Below are positions 13,320 to 24,240 of a stretch of DNA of 64,000 nt, piece after piece. A program made the translations under genes and the position numbers. The stretch is from Prostheceraeus crozeri (lineage: Eukaryota; Platyhelminthes; Polycladida; Euryleptidae). How positions within the stretch are numbered: position 1 is the first letter of the stretch; each line of letters starts with the position of its first letter. The notes beneath the pieces were generated by a model. The model searched no databases and was not told the DNA's origin. It worked only from the letters and a program-made list of their open reading frames with translations. The DNA lies in NCBI GenBank assembly GCA_907163375.1, contig CAJQUW010008587.1, forward strand, positions 720,525 to 784,524. The letters are read 5' to 3'.

Positions 13320-13893
13320 AACATAAAATACGCCGATGATATGATTGTCAGCGAAACAAATTTTGATAAAATGTACTAAATCTTTTCCTGATTCCACCAA
13401 TTTGAAGCGTGAAAATGTTAATTCAGTGAAAGTTTTAGGCGTTATTTTACATGATTCCATATCTTGGGATCATCAAATTTCTGATGTTCTGAAGAAAGCC
13501 TCCTCTCGTCTGTAAGTTATTTGAGTTCTAGGATCTATGTTAAATAAAAAAGACCTTATAAACGTCTATCACTCAGTAATTGGGAGTTTGATTATGTATA
13601 CATCAACTGTTTATGGCTGTTTACCTGTAAAGTTATTAACAAAGCTAGAGAGTTTCCGGAGGTGTAAACATAAGATCATTTGTGGTTCATATTGTCTTTG
13701 CGATAATTTCCCTCAAATTGTAAACCTTTTTGAACAGAGGGCTATTGATTTCCTTTTGAAATGTGAGAGTTCAACTTTGCATCCGCTGAACAACTTGATT
13801 CCTGAAAGACTGCGTTCCAGTAAACATTTTCTTGTTCCTTTTTACTACAAGGTACTTAAACTCATTTTTACCATGGTCATGTATTTTGTGTAA
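13320..13893 (+). pseudogene. 5'-truncated LINE reverse transcriptase relic (CR1/L2-like)
   Basis: This starts 27 bp after a ferlin exon. It opens with the RT catalytic motif YADD (13329-13340) in KYADDMIVSETNFD. A break follows, then KVLGVILHDSISWDHQISDV and LKKASSRL in a second frame. After a frameshift, a third frame from 13537 reads MLNKKDLINVYHSVIG, YTSTVYGCLPVKLLTKLES and so on to a stop at 13893. The order fits the end of RT and the thumb of Jockey/CR1-type non-LTR elements. The 3' untranslated part may run to about 14090. It is non-functional, with several frameshifts and no endonuclease. Confidence 0.8.
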
Positions 13894-14788
13894 TCAGCGA
13901 TTGTAGTGATGAAAGAATCGATTTGACACTGAATTAGAATGTTGATGCAAGTTTCTTACGAAGTGTCTTCATTATTTGCCGTAAAGCCGTCTTATTTCTT
14001 TTTTCACTTGAATATTGTATTCTTGATCATAACTTGTAATGTATACGATTATCAATTTATTGAATAAACATTTCTCACTTTCCTACTTAGGTATATAATT
14101 CATGCTGTCATATCAAAGTTGCAATCGACTTTCTGAGTAAACAGCTTGAAATCCATGAATTAGTTGAATATTTGGTTATAAAGGCAGAACATGGCTGTAA
14201 AATGTCCATGAAATTCACTTTACATTCTATATTCTGCATACTGAAATTTTCATCACAGAGCTACTTGCAGTAAGCAATGCTTGCATAATTGCTTCAATGA
14301 ATGCAAAAACCGGCATTCCAGACAATTTTTGAATAATTACTTGAAATATTATGTACATTCTAATCGCTAGTATATGTTCTATAAATGAAAAAATTATCGT
14401 TATCTCGTATATAATTGAGGCTTCTCCACAATCGAAAATATTAATTAAAACCAGAGGTGCAAATTAGAGTACTGATATTGAGAAAGAATATGATCAAGCT
14501 GTAAAGTATCAGCTGCTTCTGGTTTGATTATCGTCTGCGGAGCGTTGAGTGTATTGAAACTCCAAGTGCTGGAAATCTTGGAACCGCTTGCCGAAGTCTT
14601 CAGTCACGGCATCAAGGGTTTCAACAAGGCAATAGAAGTCATCAATATGAAATATAGTTTAGTAAAGAATGTGTAAAGTGAAATGATTTTTGAAATTATC
14701 TAGAAGAGGACGTGGGCTGCATGCGGCCACACTTTGGACAATCCTAAACTAGATAACTGACACCACATTAAACGCACAGTCAATCAAT

Positions 14789-15166
14789 TTAGATCGTGAA
14801 GAGTCGAACGATGTGACTAATATTTCCATTTGATGACTTTATCAAGGAGAAACATTGAGTCAATGATAGGTACTCTTCATTTGGCAGATGTTCAGTCTTC
14901 AAAGTGACATCGACAGCTCGTGTATTCATTAATGCAACTTTCCTTACGCTTGCGCGCGCTTGGCCAATCATGTAAGTGAAAGGGAGACGAATATCTCCAC
15001 TTCTGTCTACCATTGCATACAATAGCTGAGATAAAATCGCGTCAGTTCTAGAGTAACAGAGACAGACGGATCCATCTCTGTGATTGTCCGAGAATGTCCA
15101 TTCGTATCCTGTTGTGCTTTCTGAATTTCTTATAAACAGATCAACTAATGCTTTCGAGAATTTCAA
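14789..15166 (-). other. Unrecognised 125-codon open frame, possible retroelement relic
   Basis: The frame holds YEWTFSDNHRDGSVCLCYS, then YAMVDRSGDIRLPFTYMIGQ, ARASVRKVALMNTRAVD. The VDRSGxIxLxFxxxxGxARxxxxK pattern recalls the RNase H region of BEL/Pao retrotransposons (xLVDxxGxIxxxFVxGKARVAPLK), but the catalytic Asp motifs are not clear. It may be chance. It is not part of the ferlin gene. Confidence 0.25.
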
Positions 15167-16499
15167 CAGCTACATGCACATTCATGTTGATCAGCAGCTA
15201 TATCATGTTTTGCCAAATAGGACGCAATTGGCTCAGAACTTCATAGACAAATAGACCAAATCGTAGAAAAGGAACATTTAATTTAATTTATTGTGATTGA
15301 GTTTTCCGACCAAATATCGAACCCTCAACATTCGAGACAGCATGCCTAAGTCAACAATCATGAGCTGTCGGTTCAGTTGCCACCTCTGTGTTGATTACAT
15401 CATCTTATTTGTTGTATTGACAGATCTATTATCATCAATCCCTCCGTCCATAGGTGGGGTTTAAGTTAGGGCAAGACCAATGGGGTGGCTTTGGTTAAGG
15501 GATTCAGTGAGGCGAGAGACATGGGCCTCTGAATATCCTATGAAATCCTATGATCTTTGACACATGTATTAGATTGCTGCACCAACCTGCACCTTACCTT
15601 TCGTGATGAAGTTGCGACACTCACTTCGGACTGTGCATCAATTTTGATGATAACGAAGTTCCCCTACTTTCCGGCTTTCATCATGATTTTAATCAAATTG
15701 ATTGAATCGAAACAGTTGACCATCATCTTTGTAGTCAAATAGGCAGAATCAGTCATACTGGATGTATTCCACCATTATGATGTCAATCCCATGAACTGGA
15801 TGTGAGCTAGAATCATTTATCAATTGAAGACTCTTCAATTAATCAATTTGACTTTGAAATTCAGAGATAACTCGCAAAAATCTTTTCGTCATTTTCCGCT
15901 GGTTAAATAATTTCATTGCTTATATTAGCAAACCATTAATAGCGAAATAATGACTTTTATAGAATGTGAATGATTGTAGCATTGATTCTGTCATTGAGTA
16001 GAGCAGAGTTGAAGCGGTATCACAGAGTCCAAAAATGGTGTTCCGAGGCTAAATATGAGCTACTTAATGACCATAATCAACAATAAGCTTTTCCGGCATA
16101 GCTTTGATTTAACTTCATAGTCTGACAACATCGCATACAATAGTTAGACAAAACAGCAGATTATTAGGCATATTGCAAGAGCTTCTGTATCTCATTTCAC
16201 CTTTATACAGCATGTAGATGTATGATACACTGTTGAGAACAAAGCATTTCATACGGGCATTTTTGTAAATGCTATTTTCAACACCATACTTTGTTATGAA
16301 ATAGAGTGAATGTATTTTCATCATTGTATTTCAGCATACCGGTTTCAGTGCGTCATACACGTACCGTCATCAATGAGAAAAACAAAGAACAATGAATGTG
16401 CATTTTTATACATGGATGAATTACATGAACAGATGATGATGATGTAATGATAAAGACGAACAAAATGACAATATTTACAATAAAAAGATCGATTCTGAC

Positions 16500-16765
16500 T
16501 TTAAATTGCTGTTTATTAGTACTTTTGTGCTAGATTTATTTAGAAGTGTCTCTGCCATTTTTGTATGTCGTGTTTGTAATAATATTTCGAAGATTTGTTC
16601 TGTTGGCATGTGTCGATGTAATGATATTTCTGATGGTGGTCTGTCTTTTAGATGTTCTTTTATGCGGGTGTACTATAGATGTCTGCGAGTCCCTCCGATG
16701 TAGCATTCTTGGCAATGTTCACAGTCATATTGATAAGCAAGAGAAGAGCGATAAATACTGAAACT
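16500..16765 (-). pseudogene. Penelope-like element relic: GIY-YIG endonuclease
   Basis: On the minus strand the frame reads CEHCQECYIGGTRRHL, one in-frame TAG, then YTRIKEHLKDRPPSEISLHR and ETLLNKSSTKVLINSN. This is the VYxYxCxxCxxxYIGxTxRHLxxRxxEH signature of the GIY-YIG nicking endonuclease that ends Penelope-like (PLE) retroelement proteins. The RT domain is not seen upstream. A TTGATGA...GAAAC motif lies about 130 bp downstream (16342-16373 on the minus strand). Family assignment is confident at motif level; it is a dead fragment. Confidence 0.8.
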
Positions 16766-17547
16766 GGTATGTTGATATACAATGATGAAATCTGCAAGTG
16801 AATGCACTCTTTCACTAAAGTCTAAATGAAGAACAGAAAGAACAATGCTTCAGTGGTAAAGTGAATTTGTTTTGTCTGCTGGTTTGTGAAAATAAAAATG
16901 ATAGGTTTGTTGGCTCTGGAGTTGTAAAGTGTTCTACACAAAAACGTTGACAAAGTTCATTTGATGGCAACCTTTCAGCTACGTAGAACCCTTCAAGCGT
17001 CTGGTCTAGATGGCCTGTGGAACGTCAGCCGTGATTATAGGATACAGTAAAGGAATATGTTGTGAATTCCTCTTATTGAATCCTCTTGTGAACTAATTTG
17101 CTAAAAGGCAAATTAATTTTATAAAGCTATTATGTAATTAAGAATTATTCAGATAAGTAACGAAGTCGTCCCAAAAGCCCAGTCGACGTCGACAGTGATA
17201 TGTTCATTCCTATTGGATTATGTAATTGTCGATGATGGTAAACATAACAATTCTAGTAGCGGAACTAGTCAGCTTTCACGATGTTGATAGTATTGCGTGT
17301 GAATGAAATGAGAATCTAATAAAAGTTATTGTTATCGCAAAAATTTGACACCATAACATAAAAATTTCCACAGTAGACTTTGACGAATCAGCCATGACTC
17401 AACCACAAGGGAGTTTTATATAGAACTCAGAGCGAAGCATGGAACTTCAATGTCATAGTAATCTTCCACGATCTGAATGAGAATTTGTTTGGTCAGCAGT
17501 AATCTCATTTAAGTGAGAAAATTGTTACCAACCTGTGGACACAAAAT

Positions 17548-17619
17548 AGGGGGCACCCGGATTTGAACCGGGGACCTCTCGATCTGCAGTCGAATGCTCT
17601 ACCACTGAGCTATACCCCC
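17548..17619 (-). tRNA. tRNA-Cys (anticodon GCA)
   Basis: A complete 72-nt tRNA gene sits antisense inside a ferlin intron. On the minus strand the acceptor stem starts GGGGGTA and pairs with TGCCCCC, with one T-G wobble and discriminator T. The D stem is GCTC/GAGC. The anticodon arm is TTCGA, loop CTGCAGA, TCGAG. The variable loop is 5 nt and the T arm is CCCGG, TTCAAAT, CCGGG. The A box (TAGCTCAGTGG) and B box (GGTTCAAATCC) are perfect. A TTTT Pol III terminator follows two bases after the acceptor stem (17543-17546). No intron and no eroded base is seen, so it looks like a functional gene rather than a SINE head. Confidence 0.97.
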
Positions 17620-17995
17620 ACGCCGTGCAACAACATAAATTGCTTGCAGGACATGTTAACTGCACTACGCACATGCTGGCGGTTGACAATGTTGAATTCT
17701 CCTCTGATCTCGTCTCCTTAATGTTCGTCAGACAGAGAGAGGAGGAGAACTGACGACATTGTTTGCGAACATTGTGTGATAAGTATATTATAGATAGAAT
17801 TAGATGAACAGCAAGATTTTCCATGCTTCTCTACTTAGCTGTAAAAAATCGAGTTATTGATCATTTTCAGGTGGAGTTGAGCTCTTATTCAGAAGTCTGG
17901 AATATTCCTCGCTTCTACATTCGCCTCTGTGAACCTGCATTCCGGAAAGATACTAAACCAGACCCTCAAGGGTAAACCTAGCTGAAAAAGTTTTA

Positions 17996-18169
17996 GAAAG
18001 CAGTTAAGTAAAAGAAAAAACAGCCTCTCCCTTCATTTGCGACTTTTTATTGTAAAGTTAAGATTCAAATGCCAAAGTCTAAATTGACTTTGACATTTTA
18101 ATTTCAACTTCAACATAAAAGTCGCAATTGAAGGGAAAGGCTGTTATTCTCTTTTACTTAACTGCTTTC
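17996..18169. repeat. Foldback element, ~174 bp
   Basis: The arms start GAAAGCAGTTAAGTAAAAGA on the left and, as reverse complement, on the right. The palindrome runs to the centre near 18083. It lies just downstream of the tRNA-Cys gene. No ORF. Confidence 0.92.
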
Positions 18170-18301
18170 AAATGAGCCTCTCATATCGACAAACAACGAA
18201 CAAAAGTTTTAGAATTTAATGTATGTTGGTGAGTAGAATAATGTCTGAGGAATGAAGCGAACGTCTACCGGAGATTTGTTGGTGTGTTGGTCAATGCTTC
18301 A

Positions 18302-18747
18302 TTCATCATCGAACCTTTTATCTTTGACCAAACAGTGAATTCAACAAACTATCTCGAAATGCTGCAGAACCACGTTCGTCCCGAGTTGAGTAGAATAAGA
18401 AGAACAAGATCAACAATTTTCATGCAAGACAGGCTCCCGCTCATTATGTAACTGAAGTCCAGTGGAATTGTAAGCGACATTAGGTGCTGGCCACGTCATC
18501 TCCAGCAGGTGCAAGCGGAATTGGCCGTACAGTCGCCGGACCTCACATGAGTAGATTACTGGTTTTGGGGAACCGTGAAGGCCAGAGTTTTTCACTATCA
18601 AGTCCGAGAAGCCTGGAACATCTGCGACATCACATTCAAGAAGAATGCTCCCGGATAACTGTTAAAGAATTGAGAATTGCTTCTATTTAGCGAAGTGTGG
18701 ATTTGATGCTACAAGCTGGTCGACAACATTTTGAGAGCACTTTGTGA
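18302..18747 (+). pseudogene. Mariner/IS630-type transposase relic (C-terminal half)
   Basis: Fragments in shifted frames follow the usual order of a DDE transposase. They are FIIEPFIFDQTVNSTNYLEM, LQNHVRPEL, IFMQDRLPL (the catalytic FMQD with a small deletion in the GAPPHY that should follow), and QSPDLT-VDYWFWGTVKARVF (third motif, with TGA where Pro is expected). LRHHIQEECSRITVKELR and RSVDLMLQAGRQHFESTL then lead to a stop at 18747. Stops and frameshifts make it inactive. No terminal repeats were identified. Confidence 0.75.
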
Positions 18748-19179
18748 CTTAAAACTAAACTTTTTTAAAAAGTCATTCAAATTCAGCCATTTTTGTTTTG
18801 TAAAAAAATTAATCGCCTATTGTATAAAATCTCATGCTCCGAAGATTCAAAACAATGTACTTATCTTCGAAGCAGCTTGACTTTAAGTGCGTGTTTTTTT
18901 GCAAGAGACTTTTTTACTTCATTTGAGGCCACAGAATTAGACAGGTCGTCTCTTCTTCCGCTTGACTAGAAGGGAAACATTGGAACATGTAACGTTATTG
19001 AAATGGTACAATCTCCTGACTAAATACCATGGCCAATACCAATCGAACAATGAGCAGCCAGTTCAACATTAAACACGCCAAATTGTGCAAAGTTTCAGTG
19101 ACTGTTATCAACCGGATCACGCAGCAAAGAGACACAGTCGATGTCAAGTTCTGCAGAGAAGTTTGTGAACGTTTTTTCG

Positions 19180-19452
19180 TGCGCCTGCTAACTTTTTTTA
19201 AAATTATCTGAGGGCCCAACATTATCGAGAAAACTTTTGCGCAATGATCTGAATTCTTCGAATCTGAAGGAGTCGTGGCGATCGGAGCATTTTGAAGGAA
19301 TTGAGAGCAATCCGCAAGCGACGCACGACTATTTTTCCTATCTCTGTAAGGTATTAAAAAATTCTTTTTGCCCACTTATTAAGTTCCTGCATGTGTCATC
19401 GATTTGAATCAGTTTGCACTTTTAGCAAAGTGATAAGATTAAACAATCTAGT
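19180..19452. repeat. Unclassified interspersed repeat R, copy 2
   Basis: Partner of the copy at 5.1 kb, same orientation, ending about 150 bp before a ferlin exon. It lies 430 bp after the mariner-type relic and could be part of that element, but nothing in the sequence proves it. Confidence 0.8.
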
Positions 19453-19604
19453 TTGAGACACTCTGTGAAAAACCATATTCGCTAACGGATGGGTATTTGA
19501 ATGAGAAGCGCTTGTAAAAAGAAAGTTTATTATTTTCATACATAAGTTCTACTGTCATAAATACTTTATCCGCCATCATTGTTTGTATTTCTGTCTATTT
19601 TCAG

Positions 19605-19976
19605 ATCAAACCCGACGATGACTTTCAACTACCCGATGGTGTCCCTGACAACGATACAATACGTGAGGGAGTTCTTTCTTCACAAATGGGAAACATCCCA
19701 GAAGACAGGGAGACCCTGCCTGAAATGTATCGAGAAACGACGAGTAATAGACCGCCGAATCTATTGCCAGTGCCATACGAGATTCGACCTAAATTGGCTC
19801 CATTCAGAGTAGAAATAATGTTCTGGGGAGTGAGAGAACTTCAACGCATTCAGTTAATGGCTGTGGATCGACCGAAAGTCACCATTGAGTTCGGCGGAGA
19901 ACATGTTATGTCAGAAACAATTGCTAGTGCAAAAATGAAGCCGAATTTCCCGTGTCCGATCAAACACATTGACTTG
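19605..19976 (+). CDS. otof: Otoferlin-like ferlin, exon b (linker and first half of C2E)
   Basis: The acceptor is ttttcag ending at 19604 and the donor is gtaagt at 19977. The exon is 372 bp (124 codons, residues 52-175), phase 0 at both ends. It opens IKPDDDFQLPDG, so the joined protein reads FELIQ-IKP, as vertebrate otoferlin reads FELIQIGP. An acidic spacer follows, then LLPVPYEIRPKLAPFRVEI and MFWGVRELQRIQLMAVDRP, the family signature that opens C2E (otoferlin has [24 protein letters not shown]). The Asp of VDRP is kept. The exon ends KPNFPCPIKHIDL, where otoferlin has KNPNFNTLVKWFEVDL. The exact phase match with the exon ending at 13293 means no exon is needed in the 6.3-kb intron between them. 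Confidence 0.93.
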
Positions 19977-22114
19977 GTAAGTTGAATTGTATTGCCGAAA
20001 ACATGATGAATGACTTCGATGCTTTAGTTCACAAGTTTTTTTTTGCGCAGTGCTCGAGTGCAACGAATTCTGCACTTTAGCAATTAAATCAGGGCACGGT
20101 TGAAAAATTCGAAGAATCTAGGTAGCGAAGGAAAAGAAAATATAGCTACTACCCTAGAATTAAGTTATTTAAAGTCCAGAGCGCATAAATATGAATTAAT
20201 ACTTAAAACATAGAGATCCATGCCCTCATAGTGCAGAGTAGGATGGGAAATACACAACACGGCTATTCGACTCGACTTTTAAGGGGACGATAGACTAGTA
20301 ATTTAGTGTGAACTTAAATACAGCTAACAGCTGAGTCAAAATCTTTACAGGAAACGAGAGTTTCAGTGAGGATCTTTGTAGAATCTTTTTTCGAGACATA
20401 GGCTGTAAATGACTAGCCACGAACGCCGCCGCGAATTCGCTATGAAGCGAAGATTTTCCTCACTTTTGGTGCCTGCTCGTGTCAGGAAACTTGCCGCCAC
20501 CAGTCGCCACTAGCCCAAAACTTCGTCACTAGCAAGTACGAAATTCACCCTAAGTTCAAGCAATCAGAGGCTAGCGTTATTCAAACAGGGCTGAGTATCG
20601 CGGAGGAATGTAGATTGGCTTTTTGTCCGCGATCGCGGATTAAATTCAGACTTAAGTCCACGATTCCGCGAATTTTATTGGAAATCTACATCTTTCATAA
20701 CTTTAAAAGCATTCATAAGGTTTTCCTAGAAACAAGTTAAAAGTTTGAAAATAAACCTTCTTTAGCTAAATCTACGGTAGTGACATCAAAGTGTAAAATC
20801 TACTGCTCTTCCTAAATTTCTTTAAAGAGCGCCTACATATGCATTGGCGCATCCTCAAGTTCTCGAGTCCCTGTTAGCGTGACATGCGTAGTACTTGTAT
20901 TCGAATCACTATCACGATCCATGTAGGCGAACATGGGCCTAAGTCATATGACGCTATCATTCATTTCAACTTGGCAAACACGAGTAGACCTATATCTAAG
21001 CACAATTGTAGAAATTAAACGTTGCAGTAGGTATTAAACATCTATGCTTTCAGTTACTTTAAAAAATCATCAGATATAGTAACTGTCCGATCGCGATCGC
21101 GGAATCGCTGACTTACAGTATGAAATAGTCCGCGATCGCGGACCCATGATGTTTGGATCGCCTGTCCAGCTTTGTATTCTGATGGTCATAAAACCTCTCG
21201 TAGTTTGCGCTGCTTTTATTGCCATGTTTCGATGGAATTTATGACAACTTTGATGGCCATTCCTAAGAAATCGCTTCTGGCCAAAATTATGATGCTTTCT
21301 GGGCTTGTGCTTGATATTTCAAATCAAGTGATCCGATACTAGGTCCCAGTTTAATAAAAACGAGCAATTTAGAACTCTGATACATGAGAATATTCTTATA
21401 GGCGTCTGTCATTAAAGAAGATGACGGGATGTCCGTTAACAATCACTTCACTTGTCCTACCGTTTAGTCACGGACGAGGGAACTGTTTGTGTAGTTTGTG
21501 AGGAAGAGATTAGAAAGGATAATGTGAGAAAAGTTACCTCAGAACAGAAACTATCACATCAAAGTGAAGTGTAAAGATGAGCTGACTTTCATGCCTAAAC
21601 ACTGATGTCATGCTCATATACGTGGTGAACGATTCCTGATTTATGGCGTCTTTATTTCCGGCCGCACTTTGATGCTGTTTCTTTCTTTCTAGATAGCTCT
21701 GTCATTTCCAACTAAGACTGACAGCGATTCTCTGCAGAACGAGAATGGAGACAGATTGAAGTAAAATAAGAGTTCGTGGACGTTTTTCATAGCAACAATG
21801 AACGTCAGTTGATGAGGAATTCTTGATTTACATCACGCAATAATGTTCCTTGCACTTTGTTCTGAAAACCCTCGAACATGAAATCAATCCATGTAGCTAC
21901 TCGGAATTATTCTTCGACTTTTGATTTCTTTTTTCTGACGTCATCAAATAATCGTTGCACAGCTTGAGAAATGTAGCTTCCCTTCCATTTAGTGGATTAA
22001 GAATAATTTTACAACTTTCTGGGATATAGGGGAAAAATTATTGATAATTGCAACGGCTTCAGCCCTCGCGTTTTATTCCTTGTCGATAACAATGGTTTCC
22101 GATTATCTCTGCAG
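19977..22114. other. Intron with palindrome-rich repeat
   Basis: 2.1-kb intron. 20590-21150 contains CCGCGATCGCGG-type palindromes at about 20627, 21092 and 21131, unusual in this AT-rich DNA. Otherwise no feature. Confidence 0.6.
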
Positions 22115-22259
22115 AGACTTCCAGAAGACGAACACTTCTGGCCACCGCTCATGATCCAATGTGAAGATTGTCGGCAGTTTGGACGGCATGTCCTCGTTGG
22201 AAATCACGTCATTCCTACGGTTGTGAAATACATTTGGAGACCAAAGCCAGCCATTGCAG
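22115..22259 (+). CDS. otof: Otoferlin-like ferlin, exon c (second half of C2E)
   Basis: The acceptor is ctctgcag ending at 22114 and the donor is gtaagt at 22260. The exon is 145 bp, phase 0 in and phase 1 out (residues 176-223 plus one base). It reads LPEDEHFWPPLMIQCEDCR, then QFGRHVLVGNHVI, then KYIWRPKPAIA. Otoferlin has [32 protein letters not shown] at this point, so this is the second half of C2E. The top loops keep only part of the five-Asp Ca2+ set (Asp in EDCR and in the preceding VDRP), as is usual for ferlin C2E. Calcium binding here is therefore uncertain from sequence alone. Confidence 0.93.
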
Positions 22260-23149
22260 GTAAGTAGACATCAATGTAGATCACATGTGTTGTGAAGTTG
22301 TTACCTTTATTTTTCGTCTCTTTTTGACCGCTTCATATTTGGCCGTTTCTGATCGTTATTTCCCTAGTAAGCCTCGACCGTGCTTCTCAACGAAGATCTA
22401 AATATTAAAGGTTTTCCACTTAGCTTTTGAACATCACTATTAAAAAAGTGTTACAGATCTATCCAGTATCAACTTTACAGCAGATGTGTGCAGTTTATTC
22501 CGAATAGTCAACCTTGTGTATGAGCAGGACACTGTGATTGTGCACCCACAACGTGGGCTCACTTGGTTATCCTTGCTAAAAGTCAGGTTAATCTTCTATG
22601 TTGATTTTCTTTGGTTAGCTAATATCCGTCGTCGCCCTGTAGGCCTAAATGCCGCAGCATTCGTTGAACATGAATCGTCTATGATAAATACAAGAAACTC
22701 AAAATTCAGCATTAGAGAGATGCTATATAATTAAGTGGAAAATAGAGATGATCAAAAGAGAATTTCATGATAGATCTACTCATTTTTGTGACTGCTTTAC
22801 CCATGGAAATCCGTCGCTTGCTGATAGTAATTTCAGCTGCTCGTTTAGTTACCGATCTAGGTCAATGGTGCTTGATTTAACACGTTGTGCCACGTCAGTC
22901 AGATGTGTCTGACACCCAGTTGTTTCGTCAGCCATATATGGCTGACACTTAAAACAGCATAAAAATTAGAATTTTGTGAAAACACGTTCTTTTAATCGAA
23001 AATAGACTTTTAACACGTTTAAAAGTGAATTGAACAAGCAACTTGAACAAATGTGAAATTATGATTTTCATTGATGAGAAATATACACTATCATTATTAT
23101 CATTATTATTAAAAGTATGATTTCTTCAAAATTTGGGCCGTGGCCCCCA

Positions 23150-24240
23150 GGGCCATTTCATAAAAATCGTGTGGCATCTAATGTTTGGAGGAGCTGTATC
23201 GGTGAAGTGGGCCATCGAGTAGGCATATAGTTGGTATAGCAGTGACTCAAAAATATGTCAGCAGACAGTAAAAATTTCTATATTAAAAGATTGCGTTGAT
23301 GTGGTTCATATGGTTCATTATGTTCATATTTGACCAATTTCTAAAATGAGAAATTTTCACAAATTATTCCTGTGTTTGCATACTAGCGATTTGATGCATC
23401 AGACTCAATTATCAGTAGTATGAAACGGAATTGATATCAGAAAGAATGAAAACTTACCTAATTAAACGGAACTTGAGCTGATTATCATGGATAATTCATG
23501 AACTACATTATGGGTCTTCATAGAAACGTTGAACATCTTATTCTGCATTCCTGTGCATCTAGAACATTTGATATCTTTTTCCATCAGGCTAAATAGATCT
23601 GTCTGTGAAGTTAAGACTCATGTCCAGACAGTTAACTAGCAGACTGTATCCTACGGTCAATAGAAATCACTCTGCAAAATTTAGTTATAAATGACTTGAA
23701 TGGTAATGCTCTATGGATGCAGTTAGAATTCAAATATACGAGTATGTGGATTAATTCAATTTTCATAGACGCATGTTTTTGAGATTCACTAAATTTATCT
23801 TTAATTTCTTATCTGAATCAGAATAATATTGTAGACCTACTTGCATCTTTTAAAGTTAATTATGATCATTATCTCGGATCATGATGCATTGCTCTTTCAG
23901 TGGCAGGTAGTTTGTGACATGATCACATCTAAGAAAATGCTCGTATAAAATAGGCTGAGCATTAATAGTCAACTATCGATTTGCTAATTTAACAAACATT
24001 ACCTTTCCAAGGTTGTCATGACACGGAGGATTTGTAAAACACTATTATTTCTTCTATTTTGCCATCATGATCAGTCAAATCCGCGGTAATTTCTTCAAAA
24101 CTGCAAAACTTTATATATCTCATGTTTGGTACTGAGTCACAACTCGAGTTCATTTAATAAAATCAAAACTGCACATACATTGAAGATTTCGTTGATACTG
24201 AGCTGCTCCTCTACCTCATGTATTTGCATACATTCTTAGT
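23150..24240 (+). repeat. Diverged duplication, copy A (uninterrupted)
   Basis: About 1 kb aligns collinearly with 28355-28941 plus 29816-30040. Anchors include CAGTAAAAATTT, TTTGCATACTAGCGATTTG, GTGACATGATCA, and GAGTTCATTTAATAAAATC. Outer borders are approximate. No ORF is recognised. It could be a local segmental duplication or two copies of an old interspersed repeat. Confidence 0.75.

Noticed and set aside
17525..17824. 99-codon minus-strand ORF over the tRNA
   Set aside because: It reads through the tRNA-Cys gene and has no domain.
17871..17971. Exon-like open segment VELSSYSEVWNIPRFYIRL... with AG and GT borders
   Set aside because: It is 101 bp and would shift the frame between exons that already join in phase with FELIQ-IKP as in other otoferlins. 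It ends at a stop just past the would-be donor.
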